Of a stretch of 33,934 nucleotides of DNA, positions 21,980-29,820 are shown piece after piece (position 1 is the first letter of the stretch; each line of letters starts with the position of its first letter). The position numbers were made by a program, and so were the translations under genes. Source of the DNA: Defluviicoccus sp. (GTDB lineage Bacteria > Pseudomonadota > Alphaproteobacteria > MPNO01); contig JAJEHI010000081.1 in the NCBI GenBank assembly GCA_022823775.1, positions 1 through 33,934 of the forward strand. Direction: 5' to 3'. The notes beneath the pieces are model-generated. The model was not told the DNA's origin. It was given only the letters and a program-made list of their open reading frames with translations, and did no database searches.

Positions 21980-22712
21980 GGGCGTCTCCCAGATAGGCGG
22001 CGATCACGGCGTCGTCGGCCAGAACTTCCCGCGGCGTCCCGTCGGCGATCACGGCGCCCGAGTTCATCACCACGCAGCGGTCGCACAGGCTGCGGATCGC
22101 GTCCATCACGTGCTCGACGATGACGATGGTGCGGCCCTCGCTGCGGAGATCCTCGACCAGCTCGATGCCGGTCTGAAGCTCCGTCGGGTTGAGTCCCGCA
22201 AGCCACTCGTCGAGCAGCAGCAGCCTCGGATCGGCGGCAAGCGCGCGGGCCAGCTCCACCCGCTTCTGATCGATATAGGTGAGCGCGCCAACCGGCTCGT
22301 CCTCCTTTCCGGCCAGCCCGACCCGCGCGATGTTGTGCCGTGCGTGGTCGCGAAGCTCGGCGCCCCAGCGGCGGGCATGGCCGAAGACCCCGCCGGTCTC
22401 GACGTTTTCCATCACCGACATGGATTCCAGCATGCGCACCAGCTGGAAGGTCCGGGCGACGCCCCGGCGAGCGATGGCATGGGCGGACTCGCCCACGACG
22501 TTCTCGCCGAACAGCACGATCTCGCCGCGGCTCGCCTTGAGCGCGCCCGAGATCAGGTTGATCATCGTCGTCTTGCCGGACCCGTTGGGGCCGATCAGAC
22601 CCAGCACCTCGTGCTCCGCGAGCTCGAAGCTCATGTCGTCGACCGCGACCAGGCCGCCGAAGGTCCTGGTCACGCCACGCACGCTGAGCGCCGTATGGGG
22701 CTCCGCCGCCAT
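21972..22712 (-). CDS. livG: Branched-chain-type ABC transporter ATP-binding protein LivG, variant signature
   Basis: The 246-residue ATPase has Walker A GPNGSGKTT (residues 41-49) and Walker B LLLLDEWLAGLNPTE, the GLNPTE being a LivG hallmark. The ABC signature is unusual: LTYIDQKRVELARALA stands where most LivG have LPYGxQRRLEIARAL, so the invariant Gly is Asp149-side sequence (LTYIDQ). VEHVMDAIRSLCDR follows with the switch His. The ATG is 1 nt after the livM stop, in tight coupling. It forms the heterodimeric motor with LivF, where one site may be degenerate. Substrate class is set by the binding protein. Confidence 0.92.
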   Translation of the reverse strand: MAAEPHTALSVRGVTRTFGGLVAVDDMSFELAEHEVLGLIGPNGSGKTTMINLISGALKASRGEIVLFGENVVGESAHAIARRGVARTFQLVRMLESMSVMENVETGGVFGHARRWGAELRDHARHNIARVGLAGKEDEPVGALTYIDQKRVELARALAADPRLLLLDEWLAGLNPTELQTGIELVEDLRSEGRTIVIVEHVMDAIRSLCDRCVVMNSGAVIADGTPREVLADDAVIAAYLGDAHV

Positions 22713-22713
22713 G

Positions 22714-23643
22714 TCAGCCCGCCAGCAGGGGCCGGCGGCGGATCAGGTTCTCGATCAGGCCGGCGAAGCCGTTGGGGATGATGTAGACGATCAGGAGGAA
22801 GCAGAGTCCCAGCATCAGCGCGGTCTGGTTGGGGAAAGTCGCCGTCACCAAATCCCACAGGAAGGTGAACGGGATTACGCCGAGCAGCGGTCCCCAGAGC
22901 CGGTGCACGCCGCCGAGAAGCGCCATGATGACGACCAGGAAGGACAGCATGGGGCTGAAGGCGATCACCGGTTCCACATAGGTCCAGCGCGGCGCGAGAA
23001 TGGCGCCGGTCAGCGCCGCGACCGACCCCGATATCACGAACAGCGCGATCTTCGCGTGCGCGGTGTTGATCCCGCTATGCCGGGCGACCACCTCGTCGCC
23101 GCCGATGATGCGGAGCGCGAAGCCGAGCCGCGAACGGCCGATGCGCCAGCTCGCCAGATAGACCGCGGCGGCGAGCGCCAGCAGCTGCCAGTAGATCATC
23201 GGCTCGTCGATACCGGTCAGCACCACGAGCCCGCTCGACGTTCCCATGGTGGTCTGCACCCAGGTGACGAGCTGGCGGACCATCTCGGCGAGCCCCAGCG
23301 TGAAGATCACGAAATAGACGCCCGACAGGCGCAGCGTCGCCAGGCCGATCAGCGCCGCCAGGACCGCGCCCACGGCGGTCGCCATGACCAGCAGGACGGG
23401 ATAGGGAAAGACATCGATCAGCGCCGCCACCGTGTACATGCCGAGCCCGAAGAACGCCGCAGTGGCGAGCGAGATGTAATGAGTCGGGCCGGAGAACAGC
23501 GTCCAGGACGTGGTGAGCACGGCATACATGACCACGGTCACGGCCAGCGACAGCCCGTAGCCCCCGCTCAGCAGCGGGACGAACGCGGCGGCAAGGAAGA
23601 TCGCCGCGCCGACCGCCAGCCCGGTCTTTTCCGTCCCGGTCAT
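22714..23643 (-). CDS. livM: Branched-chain-type ABC transporter permease LivM
   Basis: The 309-residue inner-membrane protein has eight to ten hydrophobic spans. It has the LivM pattern of hydrophilic coupling-loop sequence RSRLGFALRIIGGDEVVARH, followed by GINTAHAKIALFVISGSVAA, and a C-terminal YIIPNGFAGLIENL-type stretch. Its ATG overlaps the livH stop by four bases. It pairs with LivH to form the channel. Confidence 0.92.
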   Translation of the reverse strand: MTGTEKTGLAVGAAIFLAAAFVPLLSGGYGLSLAVTVVMYAVLTTSWTLFSGPTHYISLATAAFFGLGMYTVAALIDVFPYPVLLVMATAVGAVLAALIGLATLRLSGVYFVIFTLGLAEMVRQLVTWVQTTMGTSSGLVVLTGIDEPMIYWQLLALAAAVYLASWRIGRSRLGFALRIIGGDEVVARHSGINTAHAKIALFVISGSVAALTGAILAPRWTYVEPVIAFSPMLSFLVVIMALLGGVHRLWGPLLGVIPFTFLWDLVTATFPNQTALMLGLCFLLIVYIIPNGFAGLIENLIRRRPLLAG

Positions 23644-24506
23644 GTCGCCCGCCTGCCGAAAATCCCCTGCGGCCGGAACAGCAGGACCAGGATGAAGACG
23701 ACATAGGCGGCCGCCAGGGTGAGGCCCGGATCGATCAGGCTGGCGACCGCGGTTTCGGTAAGCCCCAGCACGAAGGCGGCGACGATCGAGCCCCTGATGT
23801 CCCTGAGCCCGCCCATGATGACGATGACCAGCGCCTTCATGGTGAAGATGATGCCGATCGAGGCGTCGAACACGAGGAAGGTGGACAGGAGCCCGCCGCC
23901 CGCGGCCGTGATCGCGCCGCCGAGACCGAAGGCCAGCGCCGAAGCGCCGGCAACGTCGATTCCCACCCGGCGCGAGGCCTCGGGCGAGACCGAGACGGCC
24001 CGGAGCGTCAGCCCCATCCGCGTCCGGTGCAGCCAGACATAGAGGCCGACGCAGAAGGCGGCGGCATAGAGAAACGCCACCAGCCGGTTCTGCTCATAGG
24101 GCTGGCCCATTATGTCGAAGGGCTTTTCGAGGAAGGAGTAGCTGAAAAACTCGCCGCCGAAGAGGGCCAGCATGACACCGACCAGGATGAAGCTGAGACC
24201 GAAGGTGGCGAGGATGCTGTCCACCTCGAGATGGCCCTCGCTCTTCGAGCGCCGGACCAGCGGCAGCATCAGATAGCGGTAGATCGCCCAGTTGGCGGCG
24301 AACGCCACCGGCGCGTAGCCGATGACGGTGATCAGCGGGCTCACCTGCGAGCCGGTGAAGAACCAGAACGCGCCGAACGCCCCGGCCACCAGGATCTCGC
24401 CGTTGGCGAGGTTCATGATGCGGGCGACGCCGTACTGGAGCTGCAGCCCCACCGCCATCAGGGCGTAGGCGCCGCCCAGCAGAACACCGATGATCAGGAT
24501 GTCCAT
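23640..24506 (-). CDS. livH: Branched-chain-type ABC transporter permease LivH
   Basis: The 288-residue inner-membrane protein has LivH features. The opening is GVLLGGAYALMAVGLQLQYG with IMNLANGEILVAGAFGAF, and the coupling loop is RTRMGLTLRAVSVSPEASRR followed by GIDV. It keeps several spans and the C-terminal VLLFRPQGIFGR signature. It begins 179 bp downstream of the binding-protein gene; that gap holds an inverted pair of repeats, which may keep permease expression below that of the binding protein. Confidence 0.92.
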   Translation of the reverse strand: MDILIIGVLLGGAYALMAVGLQLQYGVARIMNLANGEILVAGAFGAFWFFTGSQVSPLITVIGYAPVAFAANWAIYRYLMLPLVRRSKSEGHLEVDSILATFGLSFILVGVMLALFGGEFFSYSFLEKPFDIMGQPYEQNRLVAFLYAAAFCVGLYVWLHRTRMGLTLRAVSVSPEASRRVGIDVAGASALAFGLGGAITAAGGGLLSTFLVFDASIGIIFTMKALVIVIMGGLRDIRGSIVAAFVLGLTETAVASLIDPGLTLAAAYVVFILVLLFRPQGIFGRRAT

Positions 24507-24584
24507 GCCGTCGACCGGGCGTCTACAAAGGAAGCCCGGCGCGGGCTACGAACCCGCGACGGTGGAAAGCGTCGGCGCGGCGTC

Positions 24585-24673
24585 CCTCGATACGGCGCTG
24601 GCGCGCCTACTCGGGATGAGGACACGAAAAAGAATCCCTCACCCTGAGTAGCCGCGAAGCGGCGTATCGAAGG
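24585..24673. repeat. Inverted pair of palindromic repeats inside the Liv operon
   Basis: Arm 1 (24585-24621) reads CCTCGATACGGCGCTGGCGC onwards to GGATGAGG. Arm 2 (24637-24673) is its near-copy in reverse, CCTCACCCTGAGTAGCCGCG onwards to CGAAGG. Each arm has an inner hairpin such as GCCGCGAAGCGGC, and the two arms can pair along nearly their whole length. This motif resembles the palindromic elements scattered through many alphaproteobacterial genomes. Lying after the binding-protein gene, it could act as an mRNA stabiliser or attenuator. Confidence 0.8.
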
Positions 24674-24685
24674 GCGCGCCCCGGC

Positions 24686-25888
24686 CTATTTCCAGGCCGG
24701 CTTTTCCATTACCGGCTTGGCGCCCGGGATGTTCAGCGAGTTGACGCCGTGGAACTTGCCGCCCTGCCACTGGCCGACCGTCCAGAACTTGTTCGAGATC
24801 CCGGTCGACAGGTCCATCTCGCCGACCACGGTCTTGAACTTGTTCTTCTTGATGTATTCGGTGACCTTCTTCCGGTCGAGCTCGCCGACGCCCTCGATCG
24901 CCTGTTCGAGCACCTGATAGGTCGCGTAGACGACCGGGCTCGCCCAGTAGTCGGGCGACTTGCCGGTGATCTTCTTGTGGGCCTCGAAATAGGCCTTCAT
25001 CTCCGGCGACTCGACGTAGATGCCACCGCCGCCCAGGATGCCCTCGGCGGCCGCGCCGAACTTGCCCACGAACGCCGGAAAGGCGGTGGCGACGGCGGTG
25101 TAGAACGCCTTGGTGTCGAGACCCTGGACCTTGGCCTGCGCGGTCAGCCCGAACGTGTCGGGCGGGTAGGACCAGGCGACGAACGCGTCGGGCTTCGCCG
25201 CCTTGGCGCCCCGGATCACCGGCGACAGGTCCTGGGTGCCGAGCGGGTACGACTTGTCGTAGACGATCTCGAAGCCCGCCTTCTTGAACACCGGCCGCGC
25301 GGCGTTGGCGAGCTCGATGCCGAAGGCGTCGGCGACGTTCACCATGGCGACGCGTTTGCCGATCTTGCCTTCGCCGCGCATCTTCTTCAGCACGTCGGCG
25401 ACCCCTTCGGAAAACGCGCTGGTCGAGCCCAGCGTGAAGAAGATGCCGGGGTAGCGCTTGACCAGCTCCTCCTGCTTGTCGGTGATCGAGGTCGAGGTGA
25501 CCATCGGATAGCCGAACTTGGCGAAGATCGCCGCGGTGGCGAGATTGAAGCCGGTCCCGTAGGGCGCGAGGATGAAGTCGGCCTTGTCCTGGGTGGCGAG
25601 CCGCGTGACGTTCTTGATCGCCTCGCCCGGCGTGGTGCGGTCGTCGTATTCGATCAGCTCGATCTTGCGTTGGCCGTCCTTCAGCTTCAGGCCGCCGCGC
25701 GCGTTGACCGTCTCGACCCAGAGCTTGACGTTGGGCCAGTGGGTGATCGAGGCGCCGACGGCCAGCGGTCCGGTCTTGGGCGCCGAGGCGCCGATCTTCA
25801 CGGTTTTCTGCGCCTGCGCCACGCCGATCGACAGCGCCCCGGCCAACAGCCCGGCGAGCGCCGCTGTCACGTAAGACCTCGTTTTCAT
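24686..25888 (-). CDS. ABC transporter substrate-binding protein, Liv/amide (Leu-Ile-Val-like) family
   Basis: The 400-residue protein has a signal peptide (MKTRSYVTAALAGLLAGALS, cleavage after AQA near residue 26) and the periplasmic type I fold. KIGASAPKTGPLAVGASITH opens the mature part, then ELIEYDDRTTPGEAIKNVTR, FGYPMVTSTSITDKQEELV, and SPVVYATYQVLEQAIEGVG near the end, as in the family. ATG at 25888 has GGGAGAGG upstream; an upstream in-frame extension lacks a signal peptide and is rejected. It is the first gene of the operon. Likely ligands are amino acids, short amides or urea. The match of amide-type ligand with the amidase elsewhere in the window is only suggestive. Confidence 0.9.
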   Translation of the reverse strand: MKTRSYVTAALAGLLAGALSIGVAQAQKTVKIGASAPKTGPLAVGASITHWPNVKLWVETVNARGGLKLKDGQRKIELIEYDDRTTPGEAIKNVTRLATQDKADFILAPYGTGFNLATAAIFAKFGYPMVTSTSITDKQEELVKRYPGIFFTLGSTSAFSEGVADVLKKMRGEGKIGKRVAMVNVADAFGIELANAARPVFKKAGFEIVYDKSYPLGTQDLSPVIRGAKAAKPDAFVAWSYPPDTFGLTAQAKVQGLDTKAFYTAVATAFPAFVGKFGAAAEGILGGGGIYVESPEMKAYFEAHKKITGKSPDYWASPVVYATYQVLEQAIEGVGELDRKKVTEYIKKNKFKTVVGEMDLSTGISNKFWTVGQWQGGKFHGVNSLNIPGAKPVMEKPAWK

Positions 25889-26047
25889 AAGCCTCTCCCG
25901 TTTCGTCGAAGCGTGGAGAAACGCCGCGGCGCCCTCGCCCCCGTCGAGCGCGGGGTTACGGGTTGGGCGGCCGGCCTTCCCCATCGATGAGCCGTTCCGG
26001 ATGCTATCAGACGGGTCTGGACGACTCCACCGACACGGCGCGGCGCC

Positions 26048-26935
26048 CTACTCCGCCGGCGGCGGGGCGCAGGCGCGGTCGTAGGGAAAACGCTCCCGGA
26101 TCAGCCCGTTATAGGCGAAGATGTCGAGGGTGGCCTCGTACGCTTCGCGGGTGATCTCGACATGCGGCGCCCAGCAGCCGAGCTCCTGGTAGCTCGCGAT
26201 GCAGCGTTCGAGGACGGCGAGGTCGATATCCGGGAAATAGGCCGCCTCGGCGAGGGCGATTTCGGCCGCCGGGGCTTCATTCAGCCAAAGGCGGGCCTTG
26301 CGGTAGGCGCGGGTGAACGCGCGCGCGGCGTCGGTCTCGAGCCAATCGGGGAGGGCGCACAGGCTGGAGAAACCGCAGCGCCCGACCTGCCGGCCGACTT
26401 CGGCCACGACATGTCCGACCCCGTCGGCCTCGAGCTGCTGGGGGAACGGCCCCTGCTGCTGCACGTAGGCGCCCTCGCCGGCGCGGAAGGCCGCGTCGAC
26501 CTCGGCGGCGTTGCCCGGATGGATCGCCTCGATCCGGCCGTAGTCGATGCCCGCCTTATGGCAGGCATATTTGAACATGGCGAGCGGCTGGCCGCCGCCG
26601 AACAGGACGACCGGGGCGCCTTCGAGCTTGCGCCAGTCGAAATCGGGGTCGGGCTCGCGTGCGGTGAGGAAAAACCCGTCCATCTCGTTGATCTGGGCGA
26701 AGTGGACCGCGCCCGGATCCTCGCCCCGCGACAGCGGCCCGAACGCCTGGCTGAGCGCCGACTGCACCACGTGCGCGGTGCCGTCCTTGAGCGCGGCGAT
26801 CGCCGACACCCCGGGCGACGCAACCGACCACTCGGCATCCAGCCCCTCCTCGTCCAGGAACCCGCCCGCCATCGTCGCGATCAGCGGCGAATAGAAGGCG
26901 GAGAACATGGTGAACTGGATGTCGATCCGGGTCAT
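26048..26935 (-). CDS. Substrate-binding-protein-like (THI5/NMT1-type) protein without signal peptide
   Basis: The 295-residue protein has the type II binding-protein fold: MTRIDIQFTMFSAFYSPLIA at the start, LDEEGLDAEWSVASPGVSAI, VVQSALSQAFGPLSRGEDPG, and AHVVQ-type strands. These resemble NMT1/THI5-like pyrimidine-precursor or nitrate/sulfonate-binding proteins. No hydrophobic signal peptide precedes it and ATG at 26935 has AAGGAC about 8 nt upstream, so it is likely cytoplasmic. It could be a cytosolic enzyme of the THI5-like group or a sensor, rather than a transporter part. It has its own 159-bp upstream gap and is not clearly in an operon. No ABC ATPase or permease is adjacent. Confidence 0.75.
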   Translation of the reverse strand: MTRIDIQFTMFSAFYSPLIATMAGGFLDEEGLDAEWSVASPGVSAIAALKDGTAHVVQSALSQAFGPLSRGEDPGAVHFAQINEMDGFFLTAREPDPDFDWRKLEGAPVVLFGGGQPLAMFKYACHKAGIDYGRIEAIHPGNAAEVDAAFRAGEGAYVQQQGPFPQQLEADGVGHVVAEVGRQVGRCGFSSLCALPDWLETDAARAFTRAYRKARLWLNEAPAAEIALAEAAYFPDIDLAVLERCIASYQELGCWAPHVEITREAYEATLDIFAYNGLIRERFPYDRACAPPPAE

Positions 26936-27026
26936 GGGCGAGGTCCTTTCGGGCGAACGGGGCGGTCGCGCCCCTGCTAGCCCGCCACGCCCGCGCCGTC
27001 CATCCTTTTATCGATTGCGCGCGCGT

Positions 27027-28067
27027 TCAGCCCCGCGCGTAGCGTTCGGCGAGGTCGTTCAGCAGGACGAGGTTCCCGGCGCCGGCTTCGAGCTCGCCGC
27101 TCTCGATGCGCCGCGCGAGCTCGGAAACCGCCTCGCAGGCCGGCGCGGCGATTCCCGCCTCGCGCGCGGTCCGGGCGACGTGGCCGTTGAGGTTGTCGAG
27201 CTCGCTCTTCCGCCCCTTCTCCCAGTCCTGGAGAACGACACCCTTGGTGTTGGGCAGGATGAAGCCCTCCATCAGGCGGTCGAGCATGGTCTCCACCAAG
27301 CGGTTCGAATCGCGCACGTCCCTTTCGGACATTCCGAGGATGGGCCGCGTCGGGTGCCCAATCGCGGCGCCGACGTCGAGCGCCTCCTGCCCGGCGCGGA
27401 GCATGAACTCGCGCATCCCCGGCACGGATTCCGCGTCCACGATCGATCTGCCGAGGCACGCGGTGGTGGCGAGGGTGGTGCAGTTGCTGACGAGCTTCAT
27501 CCACTTGGCCGCGAGGATATCGTCGACGACCTCGCAGGCGCCGGCATGCGCGAGCAGCTCCGCGACCTCGCTTTCGCGCCCCTTCGTCGTGGGGTGGAAG
27601 CTGCCGACCGCGAACCAGGACCGGGCTGGCGGCGAGTGGCGCTCCACGATCCCGGGCGTGAAGAGCCCGGACGAGATCTCGATCACGCATCCCAGCGTGC
27701 GCTCGGGGCCGACGATTTCGGCGACGGTTTCGGCGGTCATGCCGTTCTGGACCGCGACCAGCAGACCGTCGTCCTTGAGCCAGGGCTCGATGAGCCGGCT
27801 CGACCAGCGGGCGTCGTAGGCCTTGGTCACTACCAGAACGACGTCGAAGGGCTCCTTCAGAGTGCAGACCTCGCAGAGATGGAGCGCGTTCACCTGCTGG
27901 ACGACGGTTTCCTCCGGCATCGCGATCGTGGCGCCGTTCCTCCGCATCGCCTCGACATGGGCGGGCCACTGGTCGATCAGCGTCACGTCATGGCCGGCCC
28001 GCGCGATGTCGACGCCGATCGAGGTGCCGTTGGCGCCGCTGCCGACGATTGCGATCTTCCTCGACAT
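27027..28067 (-). CDS. Ketopantoate reductase family (PanE/ApbA) oxidoreductase
   Basis: The 346-residue protein has an N-terminal Rossmann fold with NADP-binding VGSGANG (residues 8-14), VTKAYD (Lys82), and VQNGMTAE (Asn108), as in PanE. The C-terminal helical domain holds AKWMKLVSNC (Lys191, the likely catalytic lysine) and GRKSELDNLNG, where PanE has the acidic substrate-binding motif. It is longer than the 290-310 residue average. ATG at 28067 follows GGAGG at 8 nt. PanE itself makes pantoate for CoA synthesis, but relatives reduce other 2-oxo acids, and nothing here shows panB or panC. The palindrome at 28089 may govern it and the divergent gene. Confidence 0.88.
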   Translation of the reverse strand: MSRKIAIVGSGANGTSIGVDIARAGHDVTLIDQWPAHVEAMRRNGATIAMPEETVVQQVNALHLCEVCTLKEPFDVVLVVTKAYDARWSSRLIEPWLKDDGLLVAVQNGMTAETVAEIVGPERTLGCVIEISSGLFTPGIVERHSPPARSWFAVGSFHPTTKGRESEVAELLAHAGACEVVDDILAAKWMKLVSNCTTLATTACLGRSIVDAESVPGMREFMLRAGQEALDVGAAIGHPTRPILGMSERDVRDSNRLVETMLDRLMEGFILPNTKGVVLQDWEKGRKSELDNLNGHVARTAREAGIAAPACEAVSELARRIESGELEAGAGNLVLLNDLAERYARG

Positions 28068-28088
28068 TCCCGGACCCTCCCCGCCTGC

Positions 28089-28107
28089 CCGGTTCCGAGC
28101 GAACCGG
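28089..28107. promoter_or_regulatory. Palindromic operator candidate between divergent genes
   Basis: CCGGTTC (28089-28095), CGAGC, then GAACCGG (28101-28107) form a perfect 7-bp inverted repeat of 19 bp. It lies 22 bp before the PanE-family ATG and just upstream of the extended -10 box TGCTATTGT (28111-28119) that could serve the rightward gene. The regulator is not known. Confidence 0.45.
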
Positions 28108-28165
28108 TCCTGCTATTGTATTCCCCTCGTCGCGGCCGGCGACGGATTCGAACGGGGAGAAAACC

Positions 28166-28915
28166 ATGCCGGGTCGGCTGTTGCTTTCCACCGCGCTGGT
28201 CCTGCTCTGCATTGCCCTGCCGGCTCGCGCGCAGCGCATGGCGGTGGACCTGGAGCTCGCCTTCGTCGTCGACGCCTCGGGCAGCATCGACGAGGCCGAG
28301 ACCCGGCTGCAACGCCAGGGCTATGCCGACGCGCTCGCCAACCCGCGCGTGCTCGGCGCGATCGGGAGCGGGTTCCTGCGGGCCATCGCGGTGGCCTATG
28401 TCGAGTTCGCCGGTCCGGGCTGCGAACGCGTCAGCGTCGGCTGGACCCGCATCGCGGGCGGCGACGACGCGAGGGCCTTCGGCGGGAGAGTCCTCGCTCT
28501 GCCGCCGATGCTGTGTCCCGGAGGGAACGCGATCGGCGACGCCGTGGCGCTCGCCACCGCCTCGATCGCGGGCAACGGGTTCGAGGGCACGCGGCTGGTG
28601 ATCGACGTATCGGGCGACGGACCCAACACGATAGGCCTGCCGGTCGAAATCGCCCGCGATTCGGCGGTCGCGGCGGGGATGACGGTCAACGGGCTGGTGA
28701 TCGACCGCCCGTCCATGCCCGACCTCGACGAATATTATCGCGCGGCGGTCACCGGCGGTCCCCGCTCCTTCGTGATCAAGGCCGACGACAGGAGATCGTT
28801 CGCCGACGCGATCCTCAAGAAGATGATCCTGGAGATCGCCGGCCGCGAGGGAGAGGCGCTTCGCACGAGCCGGCTCCGGGGAAGGCCGGCGCGCGAGATG
28901 CCGGATCTTCGGTAG
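28166..28915 (+). CDS. Secreted DUF1194-family protein with VWA-like fold
   Basis: The 249-residue protein begins with a signal peptide (MPGRLLLSTALVLLCIALPA, cleavage after ARA near residue 22). The mature part opens LELAFVVDASGSIDEAETRL, with the metal-ion-dependent adhesion motif D-x-S-x-S (Asp36, Ser38, Ser40). RLVIDVSGDGPNTIG follows, the second MIDAS-like strand. ATG at 28166 has GGGGAG about 8 nt upstream; an open frame before it is not conserved. It ends 8 nt before otsB and should be co-transcribed with it. Proteins of this family are periplasmic and of unknown role; metal-dependent protein binding is plausible. Confidence 0.85.
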   Translation: MPGRLLLSTALVLLCIALPARAQRMAVDLELAFVVDASGSIDEAETRLQRQGYADALANPRVLGAIGSGFLRAIAVAYVEFAGPGCERVSVGWTRIAGGDDARAFGGRVLALPPMLCPGGNAIGDAVALATASIAGNGFEGTRLVIDVSGDGPNTIGLPVEIARDSAVAAGMTVNGLVIDRPSMPDLDEYYRAAVTGGPRSFVIKADDRRSFADAILKKMILEIAGREGEALRTSRLRGRPAREMPDLR

Positions 28916-28923
28916 GGGCGAGG

Positions 28924-29679
28924 GTGCGGTCCACTGCCCTTCCCGAGCCGCGCGCGGACTGGGCGCTGTTTCTCGATTTCGACGGCAGCATCGTCGAAAT
29001 CGCGCCGACACCCGACTCGATCGTCGTGCCGGAAACCCTGCCGCCGCTGCTGGCCGCCCTGCGTGGGGCGCTGGGCGGCGCCGTCGCGATCGTCACCGGC
29101 CGGCCCATCGCGCAGATCGACGCCTTTCTGGGCGCCGCCGTCCCGGCCGTCGCCGGCTTGCACGGGCTGGAACGGCGGAAGGCGGACGGCGCGACCGTCG
29201 CTCCGCCGTCGCCGCGGGATGAGCTTTCGGGTATCCGGGCGTCGCTCGAGGAATTCGCCGCGGCGCGTCCCGGAATCGTCGTCGAGGACAAGACACATTC
29301 CCTCGCCCTGCATTACCGCCTCGCGCCGTCGCTGAAGGACGCCTGCGGCGACCTCCTGAACGCCGCCCTCGAAGGCGGTACGGCGGGCTGGCGGATCGTC
29401 GAAGGCAAGATGGTCTTCGAAATCAGGCCCGTGGGCTTCACGAAGGGGACCGCCATCGAAGCCTTCATGGGCGAAGACCCGTTCCACGGGCGGACACCGG
29501 TATTCTGCGGCGACGACACCACCGACGAAGACGGTTTCGCGGCCGTCGACGCGCGGGGCGGCGTGAGCGTCCGCGTCGGCGAAGGCGCGGCCACGCGGGC
29601 GGCGGTGCAGGTCGGTACCGTCGGGGAATTGCTGGACTGGCTCGCACGGTTCCCGCGCGCGCTGCGGCCCGGCCCCTGA
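28924..29679 (+). CDS. otsB: Trehalose-6-phosphate phosphatase
   Basis: The 251-residue HAD-superfamily phosphatase has the nucleophile motif LFLDFDGSIVE (Asp18 and Asp20), VTGRPIAQIDAF (motif II), GLHGLERR, KTHSLALHYRL, and the metal-binding FCGDDTTDEDGF (motif IV). These match OtsB. The first motif reads DFDGS where most OtsB have DFDGT or DYDGT, a conservative change. The start is GTG at 28924, 8 nt after the DUF1194 stop; the frame is open far upstream but overlaps that gene. It removes phosphate from trehalose-6-phosphate to give trehalose. It is convergent with otsA, so the two genes of the pathway are not in one transcript. Confidence 0.92.
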   Translation: MRSTALPEPRADWALFLDFDGSIVEIAPTPDSIVVPETLPPLLAALRGALGGAVAIVTGRPIAQIDAFLGAAVPAVAGLHGLERRKADGATVAPPSPRDELSGIRASLEEFAAARPGIVVEDKTHSLALHYRLAPSLKDACGDLLNAALEGGTAGWRIVEGKMVFEIRPVGFTKGTAIEAFMGEDPFHGRTPVFCGDDTTDEDGFAAVDARGGVSVRVGEGAATRAAVQVGTVGELLDWLARFPRALRPGP

Positions 29680-29697
29680 ACCCGGCCGGCTGTCGCC

Positions 29698-29790
29698 CGA
29701 CCCTCTCCCCGTGGGGGAGAGGGGGATTCGCGTGCCTCCTCCTCTTCCTTAACCTTCTCCCCTCCCGCTTGCGGGAGGGGCCGGGGGACG
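29698..29790. repeat. Two-hairpin intergenic repeat, copy C
   Basis: Same order as copies A and B: CCCTCTCCCC (29701-29710), GTG, GGGGAGAGGG (29714-29723), then GGATTCGCG. A pyrimidine-rich stretch follows, then CCCCTCCCGC (29759-29768), TT, GCGGGAGGGG (29771-29780). It fills most of the 141-bp gap between convergent otsB and otsA, where two strong hairpins could stop transcription from both sides. Confidence 0.88.
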
Positions 29791-29820
29791 GTGGGTCCCC
29801 GGGGAACCTGCCGTCTCGGG

